Shown here: positions 43,008-53,173 of the stretch, one piece after another
Layout: each line of letters opens with the position of its first letter
How positions within the stretch are numbered: the first letter of the stretch is position 1
Origin: Hallella bergensis DSM 17361
GTDB lineage: Bacteria > Bacteroidota > Bacteroidia > Bacteroidales > Bacteroidaceae
Length of the DNA: 64,000 nucleotides
Direction: 5' to 3'
NCBI RefSeq assembly: GCF_000160535.1
Contig: NZ_GG704780.1
Location: 415,370-479,369, forward strand
Notes under the pieces: model-generated
The model's input: the letters and a program-made list of their open reading frames with translations, nothing else
Databases searched by the model: none
Told to the model about the DNA's origin: nothing
Position numbers and translations under genes: made by a program

Positions 43008-44495
43008 ATGTCAACAAACAATAAAGGCAGCAAAGCCTATCTTGCCTCCATCGTCATGGTAGCCGTCCTTGGAGGTCTGCTCTTCGGATACGACACGGCT
43101 GTCATCTCCGGTGCGGAAAAGGGGCTCCAAGCTTTCTTCATGGGTTCGGAGAACTTTACCTATACCAACGGAATGCACGGGTTCACCTGTGCGAGTGCGC
43201 TGATCGGCTGTATCATCGGGTCTGCCCTGTCGGGGTTGCTCGCATCCAACCTCGGGCGTAAGAAAAGCTTAATCATTGCGGGTATGCTGTTCTTTGTCTC
43301 GGCATTGGGAAGCATGACGCCCGAATTTCTTTTCTTCGAACACGGCGTACCCACCATGAACCTCCTTGTCGCATTCAACATCTACCGCATCATCGGGGGC
43401 ATCGGTGTGGGACTGGCGTCTGCCATCTGCCCCATGTATATAGGAGAGGTGGCTCCCAGTGGCATAAGGGGCATGCTTGTCAGTTTCAACCAGTTTGCCA
43501 TTATATTCGGACAGTTGGTCGTCTACTTTATTAACTTCATCATCCTTGGCGACAATATCAATCCCATTATCGAAATGGTGAACGGTGTGAATCAGGTGAT
43601 GAATCCCGAAGCCTCGACCTGGACCATAGCCACGGGATGGCGGTACATGTTTGGCAGTGAAGCCGTGCCAGCCGGACTCTTCACGCTGCTGATCTGTTTT
43701 GTGCCGGAAACTCCCCGCTATCTGGTTATGAGCGGACAAACCGAACGTGCGCGGAATATCCTGACACGTATCAACGGTAGCCTTGTTGCCGATGATATTA
43801 TACGCGACATCAAAAACACCATGACCCAGAAGACCGAACGCCTGATGGCCTACGGATGGGTTTGTATCTTTGTCGGCATCATGCTCAGTGTGTTTCAGCA
43901 GGCCGTGGGTATTAACGCCGTACTGTACTACGCACCGCGCATTTTCCAGGATATGGGCATGGCAGACCCCATGATGCAAACCGTCATCATGGGTATAGTC
44001 AACATCTCGTTTACGCTGGTGGCCGTGTTCACGGTGGAAAAACTCGGGCGAAAACCTCTGCTTATCTGGGGGTCCATCGGAATGGCCATCGGTGCCCTGG
44101 GCGTGGCCATCACCTTCGGAAACGAAGCACTCAGCCTGGTTACCATGCTCTCCATCATGGTGTATTCGGCCAGCTTCATGTTCTCCTGGGGACCCATCTG
44201 CTGGGTGCTCATCGCTGAAATATTCCCCAACACCATCCGTGGAAAGGCTGTGGCCATTGCCGTGGCATTCCAATGGATTTTCAACTGGATTGTGAGTAGC
44301 TCGTTTGTCCCCATGTTCAACATGCACCTGCGCGAAGGCGACCACTTTGGCCACTGGTTTACCTACGGACTGTATGGTACAATATGCATCATTGCAGCAA
44401 TCTTTGTTTGGAAGATGGTGCCCGAGACCAAGGGCAAGACGCTCGAAGACATGAACAAACTGTGGCGCCCCGACCAAGAAGACACCCGCAAGTAG
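43008..44495 (+). CDS. Sugar porter, MFS family (XylE-like)
   Basis: An inner membrane sugar:proton symporter with twelve predicted helices, 495 residues. Sugar-porter signatures are present: GGLLFGYDTAVISGAEKGL, SNLGRKKSLI, PMYIGEVAPSGIRGMLVSFNQ, PETPRYLVM, QQAVGINAVLYYAPRIF, EKLGRKPLLIWG, GPICWVLIAEIFPNTIRGKA and VPETKGKTLEDM. It resembles the xylose/arabinose/galactose transporters; the substrate is not fixed by the sequence. No sugar-catabolic genes are adjacent. A 144-bp gap separates it from dcp, with no clear promoter. Confidence 0.93.
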   Translation: MSTNNKGSKAYLASIVMVAVLGGLLFGYDTAVISGAEKGLQAFFMGSENFTYTNGMHGFTCASALIGCIIGSALSGLLASNLGRKKSLIIAGMLFFVSALGSMTPEFLFFEHGVPTMNLLVAFNIYRIIGGIGVGLASAICPMYIGEVAPSGIRGMLVSFNQFAIIFGQLVVYFINFIILGDNINPIIEMVNGVNQVMNPEASTWTIATGWRYMFGSEAVPAGLFTLLICFVPETPRYLVMSGQTERARNILTRINGSLVADDIIRDIKNTMTQKTERLMAYGWVCIFVGIMLSVFQQAVGINAVLYYAPRIFQDMGMADPMMQTVIMGIVNISFTLVAVFTVEKLGRKPLLIWGSIGMAIGALGVAITFGNEALSLVTMLSIMVYSASFMFSWGPICWVLIAEIFPNTIRGKAVAIAVAFQWIFNWIVSSSFVPMFNMHLREGDHFGHWFTYGLYGTICIIAAIFVWKMVPETKGKTLEDMNKLWRPDQEDTRK

Positions 44496-44527
44496 AGGTC
44501 AGGCCTGGCTTGTGGCATAATAGGAAA

Positions 44528-45763
44528 ATGAGAAATAGATTTTCGCTGATCATATTATTGGTATGCATGGCTTTCCCGGTGTGTGGGCAACGTCATGAGG
44601 TGGTGAGCAATCGTATTGCATCGCTGCAGGTGGTGGCGGGCGACAACTGGACGGAATTGCCCGTGATAACGCTGGGGCAGCAGACTCCCGTGGTCATCTC
44701 CTTCGACGACCTGACGCACGACTACCACCGATACGTCTACAAGCTGGAGCATTGCGAGGCCGATTGGACGGTGTCGGAAGAAATCTTCGAGAGTGATTAT
44801 TGCGAGGGATTTGCTCGCGATAACACGATAGACGACTTTAAGCAATCCCTGAACACCAACCAATTGTACACGCACTACCGTCTAAGCCTACCCAACGAAA
44901 GATGCAGGATCAGGATTGGGGGCAATTATAAGGTTACCGTGTATGATCAGGAAGACGAAAACAACGTGGCGTTTACGGCTTGCTTTATGGTGCTGGAGCC
45001 CCGGATGAGCGTGGGCATGGAACTGACCACCAACACCGATGCCGACATCAACGGCCGCCATCAGCAACTGTCGGTGAAAGTGGGATACGGCAGCGTGAGG
45101 GTGACCGACCCGTCGGTACAGGTCAAGACGGTGATGATGCAAAACGGAAGGTGGGACAATGCCGTGGTGAATGTCAAACCGCAGTATATCAACAACAACG
45201 GACTGATATGGAATCATAACCGCGATTTGATTTTCAATGGGGGAAACGAATACCGAAAATTCGAAATGCTCGACATGAGGCATACCACCATGGGGCTGGA
45301 GAGCATGACATGGGACGGCAAGATGTATCATGCCACGATATGGACGGATGAGCCACGACCGAGCTACGTCTATGACGAAGATGCCGATGGCGGGTTTTAC
45401 ATACGCAACGCTGACAACTGGGACAACAACGTGCTTTCGGAATATGCCATGGTGCACTTCCGCCTTGCCTCCCCGCGACTGCCGGGCGAGGTATATCTCA
45501 ATGGAGCATGGACCCACGACCGCTTTCTTCCGCAATACAAAATGGAATGGAACGAGACCACACAACGCTATGAGGCAAGTGTGTGGCTCAAACAAGGATA
45601 TTACAACTACCAATACCTTCTGCAGCAGGCCGATGGACGCATGGTTCCGGTGCCTTCGGAAGGCAACTTCTACCAAACGCAGAACGCCTACCAGGTGCTG
45701 GTGTATTTCCGTGGCATCGGCGAGCGCACCGACAGATTAGTGGGGTATGGCAAAATAGATTGA
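44528..45763 (+). CDS. Type IX secretion system plug protein (DUF5103)
   Basis: A periplasmic protein that, in the T9SS of Flavobacterium, blocks the inner opening of the SprA translocon. From ATG 44528 it is 411 residues, with a signal peptide (MRNRFSLIILLVCMAFPVCG). I chose this start for the signal peptide; an earlier in-frame start runs into the MFS gene. The DUF5103 core shows RIASLQVVAGDNWTELPVI, FDDLTHDYHRYVYKLEHCEADWT, LNTNQLYTHYRLSLPN, YQTQNAYQVLVYFRG and the ending RTDRLVGYGKID. With PorQ at 6401 it supports a working T9SS. Confidence 0.88.
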   Translation: MRNRFSLIILLVCMAFPVCGQRHEVVSNRIASLQVVAGDNWTELPVITLGQQTPVVISFDDLTHDYHRYVYKLEHCEADWTVSEEIFESDYCEGFARDNTIDDFKQSLNTNQLYTHYRLSLPNERCRIRIGGNYKVTVYDQEDENNVAFTACFMVLEPRMSVGMELTTNTDADINGRHQQLSVKVGYGSVRVTDPSVQVKTVMMQNGRWDNAVVNVKPQYINNNGLIWNHNRDLIFNGGNEYRKFEMLDMRHTTMGLESMTWDGKMYHATIWTDEPRPSYVYDEDADGGFYIRNADNWDNNVLSEYAMVHFRLASPRLPGEVYLNGAWTHDRFLPQYKMEWNETTQRYEASVWLKQGYYNYQYLLQQADGRMVPVPSEGNFYQTQNAYQVLVYFRGIGERTDRLVGYGKID

Positions 45764-45810
45764 ATGCATTGCGCTTGAATGGCCCAAACTACTGTTTTCA
45801 GAAAGACGAA

Positions 45811-45851
45811 CCATGGTTTTTTACCCGGCTTATTGCCGGAAAGAACCATGG
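45811..45851 (+). terminator. Long hairpin between the plug and subtilase genes
   Basis: CCATGGTT...CCGGC (45811-45829) pairs with GCCGG...AACCATGG (to 45851), with an internal A/T-rich section and a TTATT loop, then TTTGTTTTTT. It probably ends the plug transcript and marks the start of the next unit. Confidence 0.6.
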
Positions 45852-45938
45852 ATATTTGTTTTTTAAAACTTTTTTATGTAATTTTACACACTGTTTAAAA
45901 GAACGAGAGAATAGATTTTTGAAAACTACTCAAGCAAT

Positions 45939-47480
45939 ATGATATATTTAAAGATTGTCATCGGCCTGCTTTTGGCTGGTGCACCGCTCACGGGCTATGC
46001 ACAGAAAATGGATGTTTATGTCGGTTGGCATAAGCAATGGAACGACTCGCTAAAAGGCGCCAACGTGACTGCTGCACAGCAATATATGAAGGATAAGAGG
46101 ATAAAACCCCGCAAAACAATTATCGTTGGAATCATTGACTCGGGCATAGAACCGGGCGACCAGTCGGTGGCCGGAAGTCTGTGGACAAACAAAAAGGAGA
46201 AGCTCAACGGTAAGGATGATGACGGCAACGGCTACGTGGACGATGTACACGGCTGGAACTTTCTGGGCACCAAGGACGGCACGTTCAACATGACCAGTGC
46301 CGGCACGGAGGAGTTTCGAGAGTTCAAGAGACTGTATCCCAAATATAAAAATGTGAATGAAAAAGATCCGCAGGTGGATGATGAGGAAGAATACGAATAC
46401 TACCTGCGTATGAAGAAGAAAGCCGGCATCGCAAGCTACATCCGTTTTTATGGATACGCCCGACAGAAGAATGCGTGCATCGACAAGATGGACTCCATCC
46501 TCCACGTCCAGCCTCAACTCGCCGTCGACACGCTGACACTGAGCGGAATGATGCATCAGGAGGTGGCAGACACACTTTGGAGTGCCTACGCTGAGACCAT
46601 TCTCGCCGACCTGCTGCGAACTGACCGCAAGACACTGTGGACCGACTTCGTGAAAAAACAGCACGATGACTTGGCGCTGATGGCTCGCCGCATCAGCGGC
46701 ATTGAGCACGATGCCGACAAGCGTCTGCTCATGGGCGACAACATGGACGATGCCGACGACCGCTTCTACGGCAACAACACGTTGAACGTCGAAGGACACG
46801 ACCATGGTCATTTCGTGGCCACGGTGGTGGCCGGCAGGAGTGCCGACAGCCGCAGGGAGGGCATTTGGCCTGCCGCTCGTCTGCTCACGGTGAGGTGTGC
46901 GCCCAACGGCGATGAATACGATAAGGACGTGTCGTCAGCCATACGTTATGCCGTGGACAACGGAGCCAAGGTGCTGAACATCAGTCTGGGCAAATACGCC
47001 TCACCCCGTGCCGACATGGTCAACGCTGCCTTGGAATATGCTGCCTCGAAAGATGTGCTTGTGATTACGGCCGGGGGCAACAACCATCTCAATATCGACT
47101 CCACATTCTATTATCCCACAGCCATCGATGCTCATGGACGTCCCATGGCTCATGTCATCCGCGTGGGAGGCTCGGCTATGGACGGAAGCCTGAGCAGCAT
47201 CTCCAACTTCGGTTCCGAAACGATAGATCTCTATGCCCCGGGCGAATACATTGCGGGCTTTTATCCCGGTGACAAACCCGACATGGCCAACGGCACAAGC
47301 GTGGCAGCGCCTGTGGTGAGCGGTGTGGCCGCGATGTTGCGCGCCTGTTTCCCCAAACTCAAGGCCTGCGAGATCAAGCAAATACTGATGGCTACGGTAC
47401 ACAAAATGCCGGGACTGCAGAGCGTTAGTGGTGGAATTGTGGACGCTTGTGCAGCCATGAAGATGGCCAAAGGCAAATAG
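45939..47480 (+). CDS. Secreted subtilisin-like serine protease (S8)
   Basis: A predicted exported endopeptidase of 513 residues with a signal peptide (MIYLKIVIGLLLAGAPLTGYAQ). The catalytic triad is visible: GIIDSGIE (D67), HGHFVA (H289) and NGTSVAAPVVSG (S454), with the oxyanion Asn in TAGGNNHL. Between D67 and H289 there is an insert of about 150 residues that is mostly charged and helical, larger than in standard subtilases. There is no T9SS C-terminal domain, so export by Sec to the periplasm or surface is likely. It starts the protease-SusCD operon. Confidence 0.92.
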   Translation: MIYLKIVIGLLLAGAPLTGYAQKMDVYVGWHKQWNDSLKGANVTAAQQYMKDKRIKPRKTIIVGIIDSGIEPGDQSVAGSLWTNKKEKLNGKDDDGNGYVDDVHGWNFLGTKDGTFNMTSAGTEEFREFKRLYPKYKNVNEKDPQVDDEEEYEYYLRMKKKAGIASYIRFYGYARQKNACIDKMDSILHVQPQLAVDTLTLSGMMHQEVADTLWSAYAETILADLLRTDRKTLWTDFVKKQHDDLALMARRISGIEHDADKRLLMGDNMDDADDRFYGNNTLNVEGHDHGHFVATVVAGRSADSRREGIWPAARLLTVRCAPNGDEYDKDVSSAIRYAVDNGAKVLNISLGKYASPRADMVNAALEYAASKDVLVITAGGNNHLNIDSTFYYPTAIDAHGRPMAHVIRVGGSAMDGSLSSISNFGSETIDLYAPGEYIAGFYPGDKPDMANGTSVAAPVVSGVAAMLRACFPKLKACEIKQILMATVHKMPGLQSVSGGIVDACAAMKMAKGK

Positions 47481-47487
47481 CTGAGAG

Positions 47488-49749
47488 ATGAAACCGATGA
47501 GGAAAATATATACTTTGCTATGGATGGCAGCTTGCTCGGTATCGGTCCTGGCACAGCAGGTGGACTGGAACCGCGTGGAGCGTATATCGGAAAGTGCACT
47601 CTACGACACCTACAGCCGGAGCCGGGTGGATGCTTCATGGATAAACCAGTCGTCATACTTGATTTACAGCGGGAAAAAGAACGGACGCACCCTGTACCAT
47701 ATCATGGGAACCGATGGCAGGAAGCAACCATTGTTTAAGAACAACGACAGCCTGGTGAGTCAATACGCAGAACTCACGGGCGACACGACGATGAAGGCCG
47801 ACGACATCAAGCTCTACGGCGTATCGCTGCGCCGCAACAACCCCACTCGCCTTTATTGGACACGTCGCGGCAAGCATTTGGTGTACGACCGCACAACCGG
47901 CAGACTGGCTATAGACCGCGACTACAAGGAGAAACGGCATGGCAGACGTGGCTCAGGCTTTGGTCGATCAGCCCATACCAACGACTCGCTCTACACCATG
48001 CTGGGCGACCAATACAACCTTTATATCAAAGACAACCGGCGGGGCGACACCACGCAAATCACCTTTGACGGCAAGGAAAATGCTTCATACTGTTACAATA
48101 GCGCTAAACCGAAACTGAATGGGAACAACGTTTCAGGCCGCTGGTACGGCCATGTGTTTATCGACTTCGTATACGACGACTCGGAGGTGGGCGACCTTTA
48201 TATTCTCGATGCCATCAGCGGGCACCGCCCGAAATTGCGCACCAAGAAGATGCCGCTGCCCAATGAGAAGGGCGTGCGGCGGTTCAAGCTGTTCTGGTAT
48301 AACGCCGACACGCGCCAAGGACGACTGCTGCCAGTACAGGGCAGCATGACTGACCCCACCGTGTCCATGGCCTACGGCGAAAGCAACGACACACTGTGGT
48401 TCACGCGACGCAGCCGCAGCGTGGACACGCTCCAGCTCTGTCGCATTGACCTACCCACGGGAACCATCACGGAAGTGATTACCGAGGTGAGCAAACCCCA
48501 CCTCAACGTGACGTTCTCGGGCTACCGATTCATCCGCGGAGGAAGGGAAATCTTATGGTGGAGCGAACGCACAGGACGTGGAAACTACTATCTCTACGAT
48601 GTCGATGGGAAGTTGAAGAACCGTGTGACGCGCGGTGACAAACTCGTGGCAGGACGCATCGAACATATCAATGAGAAAGCTGGGTATATGATTTTCACAG
48701 GCTACGGACTGGAAAACAGCAGCGACCCGGGCTACACCTATTATTATAAGGCAGACCTGAAAGGCCGACGACAGCAACTACTGACACCAGGCAACGGCAC
48801 TCACGAGTTGCAGTTCTCGCCAAATGGGCGTTATGCCATCGACTCATACTCGCGCATGGACATGCCTCCTGTCTACCAGATTGTCGACGTGGAGCATCCG
48901 GGCAGGGCACGTGAGTTTGCGCGCACGTCCGACAAGGCATTGCGCGAGAAGGGTTGGCAGCCACCCGTGCTGCTGAAGGTGAAGGCGGCCGACAACGTCA
49001 CCGACCTCTACGGCGTGATGTATCTGCCTACCAACCTCGATAAAACCAAGAAATACCCCATCATCTCGAACGTCTATCCCGGTCCGCAAGACGACCAGTT
49101 GCCCCGCCGATTCACCATCGACGACAACGGCAACCAAGCGCTGGCCGAGATGGGTTTTGTAGTCATCAACGTGGCTCCACGCGGTAGCGGACCACTGCGC
49201 GGACGCGATTTTTACTGTTATGGATACGGTAACCTGCGTGACTATCCACTGGCCGACGACAAGCATACCATTGAATCTCTGGCTCGTCGTTACCCATTCA
49301 TCGACCTCGACCGTGTCGGTATCTACGGCCATTCGGGCGGAGGATTCATGACTGCCACAGCCATGATGACCTACCCCGACTTTTATAAGGTGGGCGTGGC
49401 AGCCTCAGGCAACTACGACAACAACAACTATATACAGTGGTGGGGCGAAACTTTCCACGGCTTGGTGCCCCAAGACAGCATTCCCACCACTATGCAGCTG
49501 GCCGGAAACCTCAAGGGCAAGCTCATGCTTATCTCCGGTGATGTGGACGACAATGTGCCTTGGACCAGTACACTGCGCCTGGCCGACGCCCTCATCAAGC
49601 ACCACAAGCGCTTCGATATGATGGTGTTGCCAGGCAAGGACCACGGTGTTTGGAGTCCCTACTACGTGAATCTCATCCGCTATTACTTCAAGGAAAACCT
49701 GCTGCAGCCAACGGAAAGAGACATGGATATCATCAAGCATGCCAGATAA
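47488..49749 (+). CDS. S9 family peptidase, dipeptidyl peptidase IV-like
   Basis: Releases dipeptides from peptide N-termini. The 753-residue protein has a signal peptide (MRKIYTLLWMAACSVSVLAQ), a beta-propeller domain (about 60-480, with WSERTGRGNYYLYDVDGKLK and LQFSPNGRYAIDSYSR), and an alpha/beta-hydrolase domain. The nucleophile is in GIYGHSGGGF (S616), with ISGDVDDNVPW (Asp) and LPGKDHG (His). It starts 7 bp after the subtilase and lies 52 bp before SusC, so it should be co-transcribed with both. It supplies dipeptides from the larger fragments cut by the subtilase (inference). Confidence 0.93.
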   Translation: MKPMRKIYTLLWMAACSVSVLAQQVDWNRVERISESALYDTYSRSRVDASWINQSSYLIYSGKKNGRTLYHIMGTDGRKQPLFKNNDSLVSQYAELTGDTTMKADDIKLYGVSLRRNNPTRLYWTRRGKHLVYDRTTGRLAIDRDYKEKRHGRRGSGFGRSAHTNDSLYTMLGDQYNLYIKDNRRGDTTQITFDGKENASYCYNSAKPKLNGNNVSGRWYGHVFIDFVYDDSEVGDLYILDAISGHRPKLRTKKMPLPNEKGVRRFKLFWYNADTRQGRLLPVQGSMTDPTVSMAYGESNDTLWFTRRSRSVDTLQLCRIDLPTGTITEVITEVSKPHLNVTFSGYRFIRGGREILWWSERTGRGNYYLYDVDGKLKNRVTRGDKLVAGRIEHINEKAGYMIFTGYGLENSSDPGYTYYYKADLKGRRQQLLTPGNGTHELQFSPNGRYAIDSYSRMDMPPVYQIVDVEHPGRAREFARTSDKALREKGWQPPVLLKVKAADNVTDLYGVMYLPTNLDKTKKYPIISNVYPGPQDDQLPRRFTIDDNGNQALAEMGFVVINVAPRGSGPLRGRDFYCYGYGNLRDYPLADDKHTIESLARRYPFIDLDRVGIYGHSGGGFMTATAMMTYPDFYKVGVAASGNYDNNNYIQWWGETFHGLVPQDSIPTTMQLAGNLKGKLMLISGDVDDNVPWTSTLRLADALIKHHKRFDMMVLPGKDHGVWSPYYVNLIRYYFKENLLQPTERDMDIIKHAR

Positions 49750-49801
49750 GAGCATGCATCATTCTTCGGAAATTAATTAAAATCCTATCAAATCAATATT
49801 T

Positions 49802-52800
49802 ATGCGAACACTAAAAGTTATTTTTGTGATGCTGCTGAGCGTCTTCTCGCTACAGCTTCGAGCACAGTCAACAGCTAAGCATAGCGACAGCGACGTGCTC
49901 GTGAACATCACCGTGACCGACATCTCAGGTGAGCCGCTCGCCGGAGCCACGGTCAACGTGGACGGCAAGCCAATAGGCGTAGTGGCTGATGTGGACGGAA
50001 AAGTATCATTGTGGGTGCCCCGCGGCAGAAACATCAAGGTGACTTATCTCGGTTTCCAACCGCGCACAGTGAAAGTAAACAAACCCTTAGAAGGCAACTT
50101 CGTGCTGGAAAACGACGAGACAACGCTCGACCAGGTAGTGGTGAACGGCTATCAGCGCAACACCAAACGTCGCATCACCGGATCGGTAGCCACCATCACC
50201 GAGAAAGATTTGAAAAACATGCCGCTGGCCAACATCGACATGCTGTTGCAGGGCAAAGTGGCCGGCATGGATGTGAAAGCACTCTCAGGGCGCCCCGGCG
50301 AGACGGCCAAGATTCGAATTCGAGGCACCAATACCATTACCGGTAACGCCGACCCGCTGTGGGTAGTAGACGGTGTGCCCTTGCAGAAAGACCTGCCCAC
50401 CATATCGAGCAACCAGGTGAGGGCTGGTGATTTCAGCAACATCTTTGCCAACGGCATATCGGGTATCAATCCCAACGACATTGAAAGCGTCACGGTGTTG
50501 AAAGATGCTTCGGCTGCGGCCATTTATGGTTCACGCGCTGCCGGCGGTGTCATCGTGGTGACCACCAAACGCGGTAAGCAGGGCAAAATGAGCATCAACT
50601 ACTCCACCAACCTCTCGATCACCACTTCGCCACCCCGTGATGCCAACCTCATGGATTCCAAACAGAAACTGGCTTGGGAACAGGAATTATGGGACGAATT
50701 TTCCAAACCGGGCTTCGAGACCAAAGGTCGATACCCCGTTATCGGCGTTGTGGGTATGATTCGATCGGGCTACGGCAAGTATGCCGGAATGTCAAAAGCC
50801 GAGCAAGATGCCGAGATCGAAAAGCTCGGACAGCACTCCACCAACTGGTTTGACGAGCTGTTCCGCAACTCGCTATCGCAGAGCCACAACCTCTCGATGT
50901 CGGGCGGATCGGAGAAGAGCACCTATTATATCAGCCTCGGCTACAGCAACAACAACGGATTGGTGAAGAAAACCCAATACGACCGATACAGCATATCGTC
51001 GAAAATAGACGTCAAGCCCAATAATAGAGTCAAAATGGGACTCTCCGCCGACATGGGATGGCAACAGTCGCGTGGTAGCTCAGGCAGTGTAGACCCCTTC
51101 AAGTATGCTTACTTTGCCAATCCTTACGAGCGTCCTTACAACAACGACGGCAGTTATTCGCCCGACCAAACCTACTACACCATACGCTCGGCCAACGGTG
51201 CAGTGGACCTTCCGCTGCCTGAAAATGGCTTCAATGTCATGCGCGAAATCAACAACACATCGGTGAAGGACAATAATTTCAGTCTTACGCTTATCGGAAA
51301 CCTGAGTGTCAATATTCTCGAAAACTTCAGCTTTGAGGGACTGGCATCCTACAGTTATGTGACCAACAACACCGATAATTTTAACGACAGGGGAACCCTT
51401 GCCGCATGGCAGGATCGACCGTTCGACGACACCTTCACCTCAAAGCGTACCTACAGCAACATCACGCAGAGCTCTACCTACAACCGTAGCTACAACCTGC
51501 GCGGACAGTTGCACTATTTCAATACCTTCAACGACATTCATTACTTCAGTGCACTCCTCGGTTCGGAGGTTCGTGGGCAGTATGCCAAGAGCCTCTTCAC
51601 CAAGCGCTACGGATACGATCCCGTATCGGGCAACTCGGCCATTCCCGTGTACCGCGAGGGCACAAATATCGATTTCCAAAAGTTGCAGAAGTATGCCCGC
51701 ATTGTCGACGGACTCTCGGGACAGAGCATCATTGAAGACCGCTTTGCCTCATTCTATTTCTCTCTCGACTATGTGTTGCTCAAACGTTATATCCTGAGCC
51801 TCACTGCGCGCACCGATGGCAGTAACAACTTTGGTAGCGATGAGCAGTTCAACCCCACGGGTTCGCTCGGACTGGCATGGAATGTCGATCAGGAGGAGTT
51901 CTTCCAACCGCTCAAGACGTGGATGAGCAGCCTGTCGCTGCGAGGCTCTTTCGGCTACACAGGTAACATCAACAAGAGCGTTTCGCCGGAACTTATCATG
52001 AATTATCACAACGCCTACCGACGCACCGATAACGATTATTTCCGCATGGGATGGCTGAAGAATGCTCCCAACCCCAAACTGCGTTGGGAGAAGACACGCG
52101 ACTGGAAACTCTCGTTGGATGCCGGCTTCTTCAATGAGCGGTTGCATTTCACGGGCGAGGTGTACAACCGACGTACCACCGATGCCGTGTCGAGTGTCAA
52201 AGTGCCCTACACAACCGGTTTCTCAAGTCAGGTCTACAACACGACAACGCTAGAGAACACAGGTATGGAGCTCTCGCTAACGGGCATCTTCCTCAAGACC
52301 AAGGACTGGAGAGGATCGGCCAGTGCCAACATTGCCTACAACTACAACAAGTTGGTGGACTACAATTCGCCGGTGAGCGGATTGTCTGCAGGCGTTCACA
52401 AGGGTTATCCCCTCGGTAGTATCTTCAGCGGAAAGCTGCAGGACATCGACCCACAACTGGGGGTTTACACCTTCGAACGCCGACCCGACGCTGTGTTTGA
52501 GACCGCTGCCGACCGCAACTACTACTCCAACTACCTGTTCTATCTCGGCACGAGCAATGCGCCATGGAACGGTGGATACAGCCTGAGTGTAGGCTATAAG
52601 CAACTTACTCTTGGACTCGGCGGTAGCTACTCCATCAACGGAAAGATGCTGAACAACATCAAGTCGCCTGTGAATTATACCAACATCAACAACGCAACAA
52701 AGGTGGAAACGCCACCGGCACAGATCAATGACCTGTATGTGAACCACCTCAACGTACGCACCGACGCCACCGACCGATGGACACCGGCCAACCCGCGCAC

Positions 52801-53113
52801 CGATGCCAATCCGCGCATCATCGATGCCTACGGCGAGTTTATCGGACTGAAAAACTATATGACACTGTCGTCTGTCATCAACAATGCGTCGATGCTCGAA
52901 AACGTGTCCTACTTCAAACTGAGTTCTCTCGCACTGAGCTATAACTTCGATGAAAGCCTCATCAAGCGCTGGGGCTTGGGGTCACTCTCCGTATCGTTCA
53001 CGATGAACAATATCTTCACCATCACCAACTATAGCGGCATCGACCCCGAAACCCCGGGAGCCGTTTATCCGTTGGCACGACAGTTCACCTTTGGGGTGTC
53101 TGTAGGACTTTAA
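49802..53113 (+). CDS. SusC/RagA-family TonB-linked outer membrane transporter
   Basis: A TonB-dependent barrel that imports nutrients captured by its SusD partner. The 1103-residue protein has a signal peptide ending LQLRAQ, a carboxypeptidase-D-like domain (about 35-105), the SusC motif NDETTLDQVVVNGYQ, and the plug domain with VAGMDVKALSGRPGETAKIRIRG, PLWVVDGVP and DIESVTVLKDASAAAIYGSRAAGGVIVVTTK. A 22-strand-type barrel follows, ending ARQFTFGVSVGL. It sits with two secreted peptidases rather than glycoside hydrolases, so peptides are the likely substrate, as for RagAB of Porphyromonas (inference). Confidence 0.96.
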   Translation: MRTLKVIFVMLLSVFSLQLRAQSTAKHSDSDVLVNITVTDISGEPLAGATVNVDGKPIGVVADVDGKVSLWVPRGRNIKVTYLGFQPRTVKVNKPLEGNFVLENDETTLDQVVVNGYQRNTKRRITGSVATITEKDLKNMPLANIDMLLQGKVAGMDVKALSGRPGETAKIRIRGTNTITGNADPLWVVDGVPLQKDLPTISSNQVRAGDFSNIFANGISGINPNDIESVTVLKDASAAAIYGSRAAGGVIVVTTKRGKQGKMSINYSTNLSITTSPPRDANLMDSKQKLAWEQELWDEFSKPGFETKGRYPVIGVVGMIRSGYGKYAGMSKAEQDAEIEKLGQHSTNWFDELFRNSLSQSHNLSMSGGSEKSTYYISLGYSNNNGLVKKTQYDRYSISSKIDVKPNNRVKMGLSADMGWQQSRGSSGSVDPFKYAYFANPYERPYNNDGSYSPDQTYYTIRSANGAVDLPLPENGFNVMREINNTSVKDNNFSLTLIGNLSVNILENFSFEGLASYSYVTNNTDNFNDRGTLAAWQDRPFDDTFTSKRTYSNITQSSTYNRSYNLRGQLHYFNTFNDIHYFSALLGSEVRGQYAKSLFTKRYGYDPVSGNSAIPVYREGTNIDFQKLQKYARIVDGLSGQSIIEDRFASFYFSLDYVLLKRYILSLTARTDGSNNFGSDEQFNPTGSLGLAWNVDQEEFFQPLKTWMSSLSLRGSFGYTGNINKSVSPELIMNYHNAYRRTDNDYFRMGWLKNAPNPKLRWEKTRDWKLSLDAGFFNERLHFTGEVYNRRTTDAVSSVKVPYTTGFSSQVYNTTTLENTGMELSLTGIFLKTKDWRGSASANIAYNYNKLVDYNSPVSGLSAGVHKGYPLGSIFSGKLQDIDPQLGVYTFERRPDAVFETAADRNYYSNYLFYLGTSNAPWNGGYSLSVGYKQLTLGLGGSYSINGKMLNNIKSPVNYTNINNATKVETPPAQINDLYVNHLNVRTDATDRWTPANPRTDANPRIIDAYGEFIGLKNYMTLSSVINNASMLENVSYFKLSSLALSYNFDESLIKRWGLGSLSVSFTMNNIFTITNYSGIDPETPGAVYPLARQFTFGVSVGL

Positions 53114-53173
53114 TTTCACACCGCCCCACTCCCCCGAGGGAGACCGGCGAAGACAACAAACAAGAAAACGATT

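Noticed and set aside
43269..44477. A 402-codon open frame on the reverse strand across the sugar porter gene
   Set aside because: His-, Gly- and Asp-rich composition with no domain pattern; it is the codon-bias shadow of the MFS gene, which has clear family motifs.
45939..47480. The subtilase as a type IX secretion cargo
   Set aside because: The C-terminus ends in the catalytic-domain helices, and no T9SS C-terminal sorting domain is visible.
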